DNA of 11,672 nt from Promethearchaeota archaeon (lineage in GTDB: Archaea; Asgardarchaeota; Lokiarchaeia; Sigynarchaeales; SOKP01): positions 1 to 11,672 of the forward strand of contig SDNN01000074.1 of the NCBI GenBank assembly GCA_004524425.1, in the 5' to 3' direction. Both the position numbers and the translations under genes were made by a program. The notes under the pieces were generated by a model. That model was given only the letters and a program-made list of their open reading frames with translations. It made no database searches and was not told the DNA's origin. Below, piece after piece: positions 1 to 6,058 of the stretch. The first letter of the stretch is position 1. The number at the start of each line of letters is the position of its first letter.

Positions 1-680
1 ATTGTCCTAAGCCAATAAAAATGCTTCAAACAATTATCAAGTAGATTTTGCTTTAAATTAGGATAGTGTAATCTACAGATTTCTGCCATGAATTCCTTGG
101 AGGGAAATTCTATCCAATGGAATACACATCTTCTTAAGAACGCATCTGGCAACTCTTTTTCATTATTAGAAGTTATGATAACAATGGGTCGAGTTTTTGC
201 TTTCACGAATTCCTTTGTTTCTTTGATATAAAACTCCATGACATCAAGTTCTTGAAGTAAATCATTAGGAAATTCGATATCGGCCTTATCAATCTCATCA
301 ATCAAAAGTACTACTTGTTCATCTGAGACAAATGCTTCCCCTAATGGACCTAGCGTGATATAATCTTTAATATTATCTACATTACGATCATCACATCCAA
401 ATCTACTGTCGTTTAACCTTTGCACCGTGTCATACATGTAGCACCCGTCTATTGCCTCAGTTGTACTTTTTATGTTCCAGATTATTAATCTCTTTCCGAG
501 AGCTTCCGCGATTGCGTGTGAAAGTAAGGTTTTTCCCGTTCCAGGCTCACCTTTTACGAGGAGAGGTCTAGCAAGTGCAATAGAAACATTAACGATATTT
601 CGAAGCTGAGGATCTGCAATATACCTCACACTGTCCGTATTAACGCTTCCCTGGAACTTGTTAAAATCAGAATTGCTCAT
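1..680 (-). CDS. MoxR-type AAA+ ATPase, partial (C-terminus beyond left edge)
   Basis: An open frame runs from an ATG at 680 to the window edge without a stop, giving 226 codons of the N-terminal part. It shows a complete AAA+ core: Walker A GEPGTGKT at residues 44-51, Walker B VVLLIDEID at 123-131, a sensor-1 stretch TSNNEKELPDAFLRR around 170-184 with the conserved Asn, and Arg183/184 as likely arginine finger. The spacing and the TSN-(x)n-ELPDAFLRR form are typical of the MoxR/RavA group, ATP-driven chaperone-like machines that usually act with a von Willebrand factor A protein encoded next door. Such a partner would lie left of the window and cannot be seen. The start is supported by a TATA-like element centred about 27 bp upstream and by the absence of a Shine-Dalgarno, which suggests a leaderless mRNA. 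The family call is secure; the client is unknown. Confidence 0.9.
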   Translation of the reverse strand, partial: MSNSDFNKFQGSVNTDSVRYIADPQLRNIVNVSIALARPLLVKGEPGTGKTLLSHAIAEALGKRLIIWNIKSTTEAIDGCYMYDTVQRLNDSRFGCDDRNVDNIKDYITLGPLGEAFVSDEQVVLLIDEIDKADIEFPNDLLQELDVMEFYIKETKEFVKAKTRPIVIITSNNEKELPDAFLRRCVFHWIEFPSKEFMAEICRLHYPNLKQNLLDNCLKHFYWLRT

Positions 681-702
681 AATTAATGAAAATAATTTTA
701 AA

Positions 703-710
703 ATTAAATA
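703..710 (-). promoter_or_regulatory. TATA-like box of the AAA+ ATPase gene
   Basis: On the minus strand this reads TATTTAAT, preceded by an A-rich BRE-like run. Its centre is about 27 bp before the ATG at 680, so transcription should begin at or next to the start codon. No Shine-Dalgarno precedes that ATG, which fits a leaderless transcript. The region is so AT-rich that chance matches are likely. Confidence 0.4.
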
Positions 711-764
711 TTTTTTGAATTAATTTCATAAATGGGCATTAAAAGAAAAATTGAAAAAAATTGT

Positions 765-1490
765 TCATTCTCTCAAAAAAATGTTTCTGGTCCATTCAGG
801 GAAGATTAATCCCATGTAGAATTCAAATGACGCTGAAACCAAGATGAGTCGAGCAATGACATAGATGAGAGTTAAAGCAAACATGAAATCGAGAATCGTT
901 CCAATAACAAATGAAATGAAGGCAACCAGGAGTAATTTTCCTCTCATATTATCTTTCAAATCTCCTGCGTCTAGAAGTTGTTTTGAAAATGATATGCCTG
1001 TTATTAAAAATACAATAAGCCCAAATATGAAATAGATTTGGCTGAAGATGCTATATTCTATTGTAAAAGTGCCTGTAATAGTTGCTATAAAAGAAAGATC
1101 GGTGAAATAGAAATAGAACAGTAAAATTTCAAATCCTAAGTTTGGAATGGCGATTATAAATACTATCAAACTACGCTTCCATTTCTCAATTTTCATGATA
1201 CCCGTAAAAGCGATTAATCCTATGATAATGGTTATGGGTAACACGGCAAAACCAACTATTAAAAAATCTGCAATGCTTATTGGAGCATTGAAAATTAATA
1301 TAAGTAAAAAGGTAATGACGTTTGGCCACCACGGAGAGGTGATTCCTATCCAGAAAATGCCCAATAGAAGTAATTCTTGAATCTTATAAGTAAGATATTT
1401 GGTAGATATTTTTATGCCAATAATAATTGAAATTACGACAAATATCAAGCTAAAGGTTGCTTGCAATATATCCAAAGGCGCTAACTGCAT
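765..1490 (-). CDS. Seven-helix integral membrane protein of unknown function
   Basis: A 241-aa, very hydrophobic protein with about seven predicted membrane segments (roughly residues 8-28, 38-67 possibly split, 73-97, 106-129, 147-168, 184-205 and 206-224) and only short loops. The positively charged stretch KIEKWKR (100-106) and the short tail after residue 230 (EWTRN) are the only clearly polar parts. I see no catalytic motif or cofactor-binding residue. The final segment, with R214 leading into an aromatic-rich FYMGLIFPEW, resembles 7TM sensor-like proteins that I recall as abundant in Lokiarchaea, some of which carry kinase modules; this one has none. The start is well supported: GGGAG lies 7 nt before the ATG. 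It is a separate unit 84 bp upstream of the AAA+ gene. Role in sensing or transport is open. Confidence 0.8.
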   Translation of the reverse strand: MQLAPLDILQATFSLIFVVISIIIGIKISTKYLTYKIQELLLLGIFWIGITSPWWPNVITFLLILIFNAPISIADFLIVGFAVLPITIIIGLIAFTGIMKIEKWKRSLIVFIIAIPNLGFEILLFYFYFTDLSFIATITGTFTIEYSIFSQIYFIFGLIVFLITGISFSKQLLDAGDLKDNMRGKLLLVAFISFVIGTILDFMFALTLIYVIARLILVSASFEFYMGLIFPEWTRNIFLRE

Positions 1491-1497
1491 TGTTTTT

Positions 1498-1502
1498 CTC
1501 CC
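1498..1502 (-). promoter_or_regulatory. Shine-Dalgarno of the 7TM protein gene
   Basis: GGGAG on the minus strand, 7 nt before the ATG at 1490. It fixes that start and shows that this gene, unlike several neighbours, has a leadered mRNA. Confidence 0.6.
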
Positions 1503-1615
1503 ATTTGTTTATTTCATTAGAATAATAATACTTATTGTTTTAATTAATTTAAATATTTTTTAAAGAATTTTTACTGAATGTCATTGGAATTGAATAATTC
1601 AACCTTAGTTTAATT

Positions 1616-2197
1616 TTAATGAAGTATTTTTTCAATTTTTTTTATAACTTCCTTGATTTCTTCCCAATTATAAACTCTAATAACATTTTTCTCACATTTC
1701 TCAGTTTGATTCCAGGGTTGATCGAATAAAAGTAAGTATATTTCTTCATGTCTTTTCACGGATTCCACTAGATTCGGATTATCATCTACATAAATATCGT
1801 ATTCATATTTTAGTTTAATATCATATGGTTTATGATCTACCACCACTATTTTTTCATAGTGAATCCCTTTTTTAATCTCATGCAAATTTAACTTTTCAAC
1901 TAATTGAGGTCTGAACTTCACGTTTCTTGCCGTGACGATGTCAACTTGATATTTAGAATTCAAGGCTTTTAATATATTGGGAATTTTATTAGAAATTAAT
2001 GGAACATTCATGGTGTTTTCATAGACAAGGGAAAAGATCTCATAACATTCTTCCTCTGAAATCTCCCAATCCTTAAAGAATTCCCAGTGTTTCACGTCTT
2101 CTTTACGACATGCAGAATTATATCGATCGTTATATATCTTACAGAAATTTATCATGAGATCTAACAATACACCATCAACATCAATCGCTATTTTCAT
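1616..2197 (-). CDS. HAD-superfamily 5'(3')-deoxyribonucleotidase-like phosphatase (NT5C type)
   Basis: A 193-aa haloacid dehalogenase fold protein. Motif I is DVDGVLLD at residues 6-13 (D6 nucleophile, D8 acid/base). Motif II is Thr89 in DIVTAR, motif III is probably one of the lysines around 123-130, and motif IV is the VDDNP stretch at 137-141 (D138, D139 for Mg2+). A small helical cap lies between motifs I and II. The FDQPWN stretch at 158-163 is characteristic of the NT5C/YorS-like nucleotidase family, which removes the 5' phosphate from deoxynucleoside monophosphates. Length fits that family. The likely role is nucleotide-pool housekeeping in the cytosol, although some members act on other phosphate esters. 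It is probably monocistronic, with a TATA-like box about 30 bp before the ATG and no Shine-Dalgarno. Confidence 0.85.
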   Translation of the reverse strand: MKIAIDVDGVLLDLMINFCKIYNDRYNSACRKEDVKHWEFFKDWEISEEECYEIFSLVYENTMNVPLISNKIPNILKALNSKYQVDIVTARNVKFRPQLVEKLNLHEIKKGIHYEKIVVVDHKPYDIKLKYEYDIYVDDNPNLVESVKRHEEIYLLLFDQPWNQTEKCEKNVIRVYNWEEIKEVIKKIEKILH

Positions 2198-2220
2198 TGA
2201 TTTTACACTAGTTTTTAGGA

Positions 2221-2235
2221 TTATTATAAAATAAA
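2221..2235 (-). promoter_or_regulatory. TATA-like box of the HAD nucleotidase gene
   Basis: On the minus strand this is TTTATTTTATAATAA, centred about 30 bp before the ATG at 2197. It predicts a transcript with almost no leader, consistent with the missing Shine-Dalgarno. Confidence 0.4.
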
Positions 2236-2355
2236 CATGAATTTTTCATAAATATAATGGATGATCATGACAAAAATTCGATAAAAAGAATTCCTTTACA
2301 AAAAATGTTATTAACTAATTTTAAATTGGCTTTTTTCTCACGTTCATAAATTAGA

Positions 2356-2372
2356 AAACTGTAAACCAGTTT
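2356..2372. repeat. Palindrome next to a TATA-like box, possible operator
   Basis: A perfect inverted repeat AAACTG-N5-CAGTTT sits immediately upstream of the TTTATTTA box at 2376-2383, where the BRE and TFB would bind. A dimeric regulator bound here could block or recruit initiation for the small gene at 2406. It could also form a small hairpin in RNA, but no stable GC stem is present. Confidence 0.3.
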
Positions 2373-2375
2373 GAG

Positions 2376-2383
2376 TTTATTTA
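2376..2383 (+). promoter_or_regulatory. TATA-like box before the 55-aa small gene
   Basis: TTTATTTA centred about 26 bp before the ATG at 2406, the spacing expected for a leaderless archaeal transcript. Its agreement with the start codon is the main argument that the small open frame is real. Confidence 0.35.
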
Positions 2384-2405
2384 TGATTTTAATCATTCAT
2401 AATAC

Positions 2406-2573
2406 ATGGAAAAGTGTCAGTCATTTTTCGATTGGGAATTAAGGATGAAAAATAAAACCAAGTCTATAATGGATCAACAATCGAAAAAAAACCCCACTAA
2501 TTCACTAGGGCTTTCGCAAGAAGAATATGAAGAGTTTCTACACGACTGGAAGGATAAAAACTTGCGTAAATAG
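2406..2573 (+). CDS. Candidate small protein, 55 aa, hypothetical
   Basis: An open frame of 55 codons plus TAG in an otherwise empty gap. The product starts MEKCQSFFDW, has a Lys/Asn/Gln-rich middle, and ends in a helix-like acidic segment (LSQEEYEEFLHDW, residues 36-48) with a basic tail. It is soluble and has no known motif that I can name. Support comes from the TATA-like box 26 bp upstream, the adjoining palindrome and an amino-acid composition unlike random translation of AT-rich DNA. Internal Met14 (2445) and Met22 (2469) are alternative starts. The stop lies 16 bp from the stop of the convergent 94-aa gene. Function is unknown and the gene itself is not certain. Confidence 0.45.
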   Translation: MEKCQSFFDWELRMKNKTKSIMDQQSKKNPTNSLGLSQEEYEEFLHDWKDKNLRK

Positions 2574-2589
2574 CATTAATCTTCTTTTT

Positions 2590-2874
2590 TTAAAACTCTT
2601 TAATGAATTTAGTAATATATAAAAATTTTTCTTGATATTCTTTTCCTAATTTTGTCAAATGGCCATGCCTTATGATTAATTTTGAAAAAGACCTGAATTC
2701 TTCGAGAAAATCGTCGATTTTGAACTTTTCTTTATTATTAATTACAAAAATAAAGGAATCTATCTGATCCTGCATGAGTTCTATGTTAGGTTTTTCAGTA
2801 TCAACTTCCTTGGACCAATTATATTCAAATACTGGTAATTTAATCTTTCCTGAACGAGATTTTTTAATCATCAT
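2590..2874 (-). CDS. Hypothetical protein, 94 aa
   Basis: A small, charged, soluble protein. Residues 1-12 are basic (KKSRSGKIK), then a hydrophobic patch PVFEYNW leads to a mostly helical body (residues 31-94) in which hydrophobic residues alternate with Lys and Glu. No catalytic motif, metal-binding cluster or membrane segment is visible, and I do not recognise the family. A strong GAGGGG Shine-Dalgarno precedes it. Two ATGs stand in tandem, at 2874 and 2871; the second has the better spacing (5 nt from GAGG rather than 2), so the true protein may lack the first Met. It is transcribed alone, downstream of the thiolase operon terminator, and converges on the small plus-strand frame. Confidence 0.65.
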   Translation of the reverse strand: MMIKKSRSGKIKLPVFEYNWSKEVDTEKPNIELMQDQIDSFIFVINNKEKFKIDDFLEEFRSFSKLIIRHGHLTKLGKEYQEKFLYITKFIKEF

Positions 2875-2876
2875 AT

Positions 2877-2882
2877 CCCCTC
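2877..2882 (-). promoter_or_regulatory. Shine-Dalgarno of the 94-aa gene
   Basis: GAGGGG on the minus strand, 2 nt before the ATG at 2874 and 5 nt before the ATG at 2871. It favours the second ATG as the start and supports the gene as real. Confidence 0.6.
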
Positions 2883-3011
2883 TATTAATTAGTGTAGTTT
2901 AAATACATAGACCATGGTTTTAAAATCATTTGACTTCTTAAGTTTATTAATTTTTTTACCCTAAGATATTGAATACTACTATTAGAAGGGAAAAAAGAAA
3001 AAATATATCAG

Positions 3012-3045
3012 AAAAAAATTGAAAAGTAAATAAAAAAAAGAAAAT
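3012..3045 (-). terminator. T-rich terminator of the thiolase operon
   Basis: Just after the thiolase stop, the minus strand carries several runs of T, including eight in a row (3032-3039) and seven (3012-3018). Runs of T without a stem are the usual archaeal termination signal. Confidence 0.5.
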
Positions 3046-3050
3046 TAAAT

Positions 3051-4244
3051 TTAATCTCTTTGACTCAAAATGCTTACAGAACAGACTGTAAAAGCTCCAC
3101 CAAGATTATGGGCTAATCCTATTTTCGCATCAGGAACTTGCCTTCCTTCTGCACGTCCTTGAAGTTGCTTGCAGACTTCCGTGAGCATTCTGCATCCAGT
3201 AGAACCTATAGGATGTCCGAAACTTTTTAAACCTCCGGAGGCATTTACTGCGGTTTCGCCATCCCAATTAAACGTACCGTTTTTTAATTCTTCCGCTGCT
3301 TGTCCCCGATCGCAAAATTGAAGATCTTGGCAGTTTAACAATTCAGTAATGGTAAAACAGTCATGTACTTCAGCTACATCAATCTGCTTTCTAGGATCTG
3401 TTATCTGTGCTTCTTTGTAAGCTAATTCAGCTGCTTTTTCAGTGGCAGGAAAGTGCGTTAAATCCGCTCCGGGATGTCCCGGTGGTATATACCATGGAAA
3501 ATTAGTTTGACAGGAAATGGCATTTGCTTTGACTAATATATAATCATCAGCATGCGCATAACTTTCAGCCAGTTCTGGAGTCGTCAAGATGAGAGCAGCA
3601 GCACCATCACTCATGGCACAACAATCAAATCTGCCAAGAGGATCAGCAATCATTGGTGCTTTCATGACTTGTTCTACGGTAACCTCACTTCTGAAATGAG
3701 CTTTTGGATGATGAACTCCATTTGCATGGTTCTTCACGGCAACTCTTGCTAAATCTTCCTTTGACCATCCATATTCATGAAAACTTCGAGTAGCTGCCAT
3801 TGAGAACATCGCTGGAGCTGAAGGAGTGGGATATAAAGGATGACCGAAAATTCTGAATCCCGGTAATCCACTACCACCCTCATCCATTAGTTTTTCAACA
3901 CCACAAGCTAGAGCGACATCATAGGCACCAGAGGCGACGGCAAAAGAAGCGTTTCTAAATGCATCCATTCCACTAGCACAATAGTTTTCTACTCTGGTTG
4001 CTGGTTTACCATCCATTCTAAGCATGTCCTCAACCATGGCTCCAGATAATCCCGTGAAATAATAGAAAATACCAATCCAAGAAGCATCAATCTCGTCTTT
4101 TTTGATGCCTCCATCTTTTAAAGCGCTTTGGAAGGCCTCAAAAAGTAAATCATACTGATTCTTGTCCCATCTTTCTCCATATTTTGTCATATCACAGCCA
4201 ATTATGGCCACTTTATCTTTAATTCCTTTTCTAACCATTTTCAT
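3051..4244 (-). CDS. Archaeal thiolase (SCP2-type acetyl-CoA C-acyltransferase family)
   Basis: A full-length thiolase of about 397 aa. Numbering from a TTG at 4247, the nucleophilic Cys90 is in NYCASGMDAF, and the family motifs VHDCF (His295), NASGGLKSFGHPIGSTG (His345) and AHNLGG (His380) follow in order. Classical thiolases have a second Cys (CxG) where AHNLGG lies; His-Asn here is usual for the archaeal/SCP2 branch. Such enzymes condense two acetyl-CoA to acetoacetyl-CoA, or transfer acyl groups, and in archaea work in a complex with HMG-CoA synthase bridged by a DUF35 protein. The gene directly upstream encodes both of those folds fused, with only the intercistronic Shine-Dalgarno between them, so the two products almost surely form a complex. 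The start is taken as the ATG at 4244; the ATG at 4238 is also possible, and the TTG at 4247 abuts the Shine-Dalgarno and is unlikely. Exact substrate is not determined. Confidence 0.9.
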   Translation of the reverse strand: MKMVRKGIKDKVAIIGCDMTKYGERWDKNQYDLLFEAFQSALKDGGIKKDEIDASWIGIFYYFTGLSGAMVEDMLRMDGKPATRVENYCASGMDAFRNASFAVASGAYDVALACGVEKLMDEGGSGLPGFRIFGHPLYPTPSAPAMFSMAATRSFHEYGWSKEDLARVAVKNHANGVHHPKAHFRSEVTVEQVMKAPMIADPLGRFDCCAMSDGAAALILTTPELAESYAHADDYILVKANAISCQTNFPWYIPPGHPGADLTHFPATEKAAELAYKEAQITDPRKQIDVAEVHDCFTITELLNCQDLQFCDRGQAAEELKNGTFNWDGETAVNASGGLKSFGHPIGSTGCRMLTEVCKQLQGRAEGRQVPDAKIGLAHNLGGAFTVCSVSILSQRD

Positions 4245-4246
4245 CA

Positions 4247-4253
4247 ACCTCCT
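4247..4253 (-). promoter_or_regulatory. Intercistronic Shine-Dalgarno of the thiolase gene
   Basis: AGGAGGT on the minus strand follows the TAA stop (4256-4254) of the upstream gene directly. Counted from its GGAGG core (4252-4248), it lies 3 nt before the ATG at 4244 and 9 nt before the ATG at 4238. It implies efficient re-initiation on a shared mRNA and excludes the TTG at 4247 as start. Confidence 0.75.
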
Positions 4254-5693
4254 TTATTTTCTCCCCCTTACGGGTCTACATTTCCAATAATAATTCTTGA
4301 AATCGGCACCTTCATGTTCTTTTCTGAACGTTAATTCCACTTCCATTCCTATTTTCACGTTCTCTTCAGGTTTTTCAATTTCAGTCATGTTTAACAAGAC
4401 TCTTCCTCCGCCATCGAGATCAATGACACATCGGGGCACGGGAGTATCTAAGTACGCGCCGCCAACTAAATGATCCAAAGTAAATGTATAAATGGTACCC
4501 TTGTAAGAAAGTTTAACTCTTTCAAGCGTGTCATCAGCCCTGCACATGTAACAAGATCGAATCATATCTGGATATTGAATAGTTCCGCAATTGGTGCATT
4601 TTACACCATACCATTTATATACCGAATATCGATCCCGCCATATGGTAACTGCTGAACTTTTCCTGGTGTATCGGTCTTTTTCAAGCAATTCCTTGAAATC
4701 AAGGTATTTATTATAATTTTTAATAGTGGCCATGGATTTCTGATGTCCTTGCACGCCCATTCTCGTTTTACCAAGGTCTCTGAGGGCATTTCTATCACGA
4801 ACCTGCATTAGTATAGCATCTGCACCGTCTCCAAAACCAGCCAATATTACTTTATCATCTGGTTTAGGTCTACGTAATCCCCCAATTAAGAGTATGAAAG
4901 ACATTGGAGTTCCAAGATCTCCTAGTTGAAAAAACACGCTATTTTGAGCCACGCCTCCGCCGAATTTCATCATTTTTGAAACTCGGCTAAATAATCTAGG
5001 ATTATTATAATAATATGCTGCTATGTTTATATCCTCGGGATTTAGATTATTTCTTTTCAATAATTCACTCATCGCCGCGGAAATGCTTTGAACATAAAAT
5101 CGGGCATCCATTTTCACTTCAAATGTCCTAATGAACTCATCTTCATCAGCTCTCTTCCAAGGACCAGTCACATTAGCAGAAACAGAATAATAATCATCGA
5201 TGGATAATGGCAAGGTTTCTCCTTCAGCAATGAGAAAGGCTGCTGCTCCATCAGCAAAACCATATTCCCACATGGTTGAAGGTTCGGGTTTTCTAGTATC
5301 TGCAGCTACTACAAGAATACTATTTATATCCTTATTAGCTTTTATAGTATCTACTGCTCGAGTAATTGCGGTTGTACCAGCTTTTAGAGAATCAGTAAAA
5401 TCAGCAGTTATGACGTTTTCTCTCATGTCTAACACAGATGCTATCATCGAGGCAGAATCCTTTTCAGTATATACTTGAGTGGTTGACGCAAAAAATAATC
5501 CATCAACGGATTTAGGGTCAAAACCAGCTAAACAGTCCATTCCTGCTTCTACTGACATGGTTATCGTGTCCTCGTCTGCCATGGCGATTGCCTTGGTTCC
5601 TGGAACAATAGGAAAATCCCATGCTTTTCCTATTAACTCTCGTGGTAACATGTATTTTGGAAGGTAAGCTCCATAACTTTTGATACCAATCAT
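4254..5693 (-). CDS. HMG-CoA-synthase-like domain fused to DUF35 zinc-ribbon/OB-fold domain, catalytic residues replaced
   Basis: A 479-aa two-domain protein. Residues 1-300 follow archaeal HMG-CoA synthase from GIKSYGAYLPKY to a GFGDGADA stretch at 286-293. Residues 355-479 form a DUF35 module: a zinc ribbon with Cys366, Cys369, Cys381 and Cys384, then an OB-fold. In the archaeal mevalonate complex these are two separate chains. Aligned from memory with archaeal HMG-CoA synthase, the catalytic Cys (in FACKAGT) is Leu103 in TDSLKAGT, the Glu of SES is Thr71, and the His of FHQPN is Tyr229. The synthase reaction therefore looks impossible by the known mechanism. A scaffold or acyl/CoA-binding role for the partner thiolase is inferred, as in bacterial PhlACB, where as I recall the thiolase-like PhlC holds the active site. 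It is the first gene of the operon; an AGGT lies upstream of the ATG. Automatic labels of HMG-CoA synthase would mislead. Confidence 0.88.
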   Translation of the reverse strand: MIGIKSYGAYLPKYMLPRELIGKAWDFPIVPGTKAIAMADEDTITMSVEAGMDCLAGFDPKSVDGLFFASTTQVYTEKDSASMIASVLDMRENVITADFTDSLKAGTTAITRAVDTIKANKDINSILVVAADTRKPEPSTMWEYGFADGAAAFLIAEGETLPLSIDDYYSVSANVTGPWKRADEDEFIRTFEVKMDARFYVQSISAAMSELLKRNNLNPEDINIAAYYYNNPRLFSRVSKMMKFGGGVAQNSVFFQLGDLGTPMSFILLIGGLRRPKPDDKVILAGFGDGADAILMQVRDRNALRDLGKTRMGVQGHQKSMATIKNYNKYLDFKELLEKDRYTRKSSAVTIWRDRYSVYKWYGVKCTNCGTIQYPDMIRSCYMCRADDTLERVKLSYKGTIYTFTLDHLVGGAYLDTPVPRCVIDLDGGGRVLLNMTEIEKPEENVKIGMEVELTFRKEHEGADFKNYYWKCRPVRGRK

Positions 5694-5767
5694 TTTTTTA
5701 ACCTTTTTATTCTTTTAAATTGTTTTGTAATTAATTTTTGATTATATTAATTTGAATTATGAAAAGT

Positions 5768-5775
5768 TAAAAATA
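5768..5775 (-). promoter_or_regulatory. TATA-like box of the synthase-like/thiolase operon
   Basis: The minus strand reads TATTTTTA after an A-rich BRE-like AAAAGAAA. Transcription would start near 5743-5748 and leave a leader of about 50 nt, consistent with the AGGT Shine-Dalgarno-like sequence before the ATG at 5693. Confidence 0.35.
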
Positions 5776-5838
5776 TTTCTTTTGATTTTGCTCATGAGAA
5801 TTGTTGATATGAATTCTTAAATTATTGAAAAATGAAAT

Positions 5839-5917
5839 TGCAACGTAGAAAATCTATCAAAAATATGCTCAGACGTGGTAGATGTTTAAGTTTTTGATAA
5901 CTAAACTCGAAGTTGCA
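5839..5917. repeat. Nested inverted repeat
   Basis: The inner arms are a perfect 9-bp pair, TATCAAAAA (5855-5863) and TTTTTGATA (5891-5899), around a 27-nt loop. Outside these lies a second pair, TGCAAC (5839-5844) and GTTGCA (5912-5917), at near-symmetric distances of 10 and 11-12 nt. Such nesting could fold as one long hairpin with an internal loop in RNA, or be a set of protein-binding half-sites. The AT-rich inner arms alone could be chance. Confidence 0.4.
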
Positions 5918-6000
5918 TTCAAATTTGATTAAACTCCAATTCTAAAAGCAAAAAGTAAGTTAGTAGAACTAAATATTATTTTCGAAATTATCACTATAAT

Positions 6001-6016
6001 GAGAAAAAATGAAAAA
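6001..6016 (-). terminator. T-rich terminator after the GNAT gene
   Basis: Downstream of the stop at 6059, the minus strand holds ATTTTTC followed by ATTTTTTC. These T runs without a stem fit archaeal termination of the two-gene unit from 7598 to 6059. Confidence 0.35.
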
Positions 6017-6058
6017 TGAATGAATAATTTCGAAATATCTTAAATTAAATAAGATTAA

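Larger units (their letters stand above)
5694..6058. other. Non-coding stretch of 365 bp upstream of the thiolase operon
   Basis: No convincing gene was found here. It contains a TATA-like box for the operon (5768-5775), a nested inverted repeat (5839-5917), two copies of a TTTCGAAAT palindrome (around 5979 and 6027) and T-rich termination tracts of the GNAT gene near 6001-6016. Base composition is strongly AT. A small regulatory RNA or a cluster of operator sites is possible but unproven. Confidence 0.5.

Noticed and set aside
1147..1380. Plus-strand open frame of 77 codons
   Set aside because: Antisense to the 7TM membrane gene, which has a good Shine-Dalgarno and a clear membrane pattern.
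4245..4247. TTG as start of the thiolase
   Set aside because: It abuts the Shine-Dalgarno AGGAGGT with no spacing; the ATGs at 4244 and 4238 fit better.
5200..5667. Two plus-strand open frames (92 and 62 codons) opposite the synthase-like domain
   Set aside because: They lie antisense to a clearly conserved protein and have compositions typical of reverse-strand shadows; no promoter or Shine-Dalgarno precedes them.
5832..5897. Plus-strand 21-codon frame for a very basic peptide (starts MKLQRRKSIK)
   Set aside because: Too short to support, no Shine-Dalgarno or TATA box at the right distance, and its end coincides with the inverted repeat arm.
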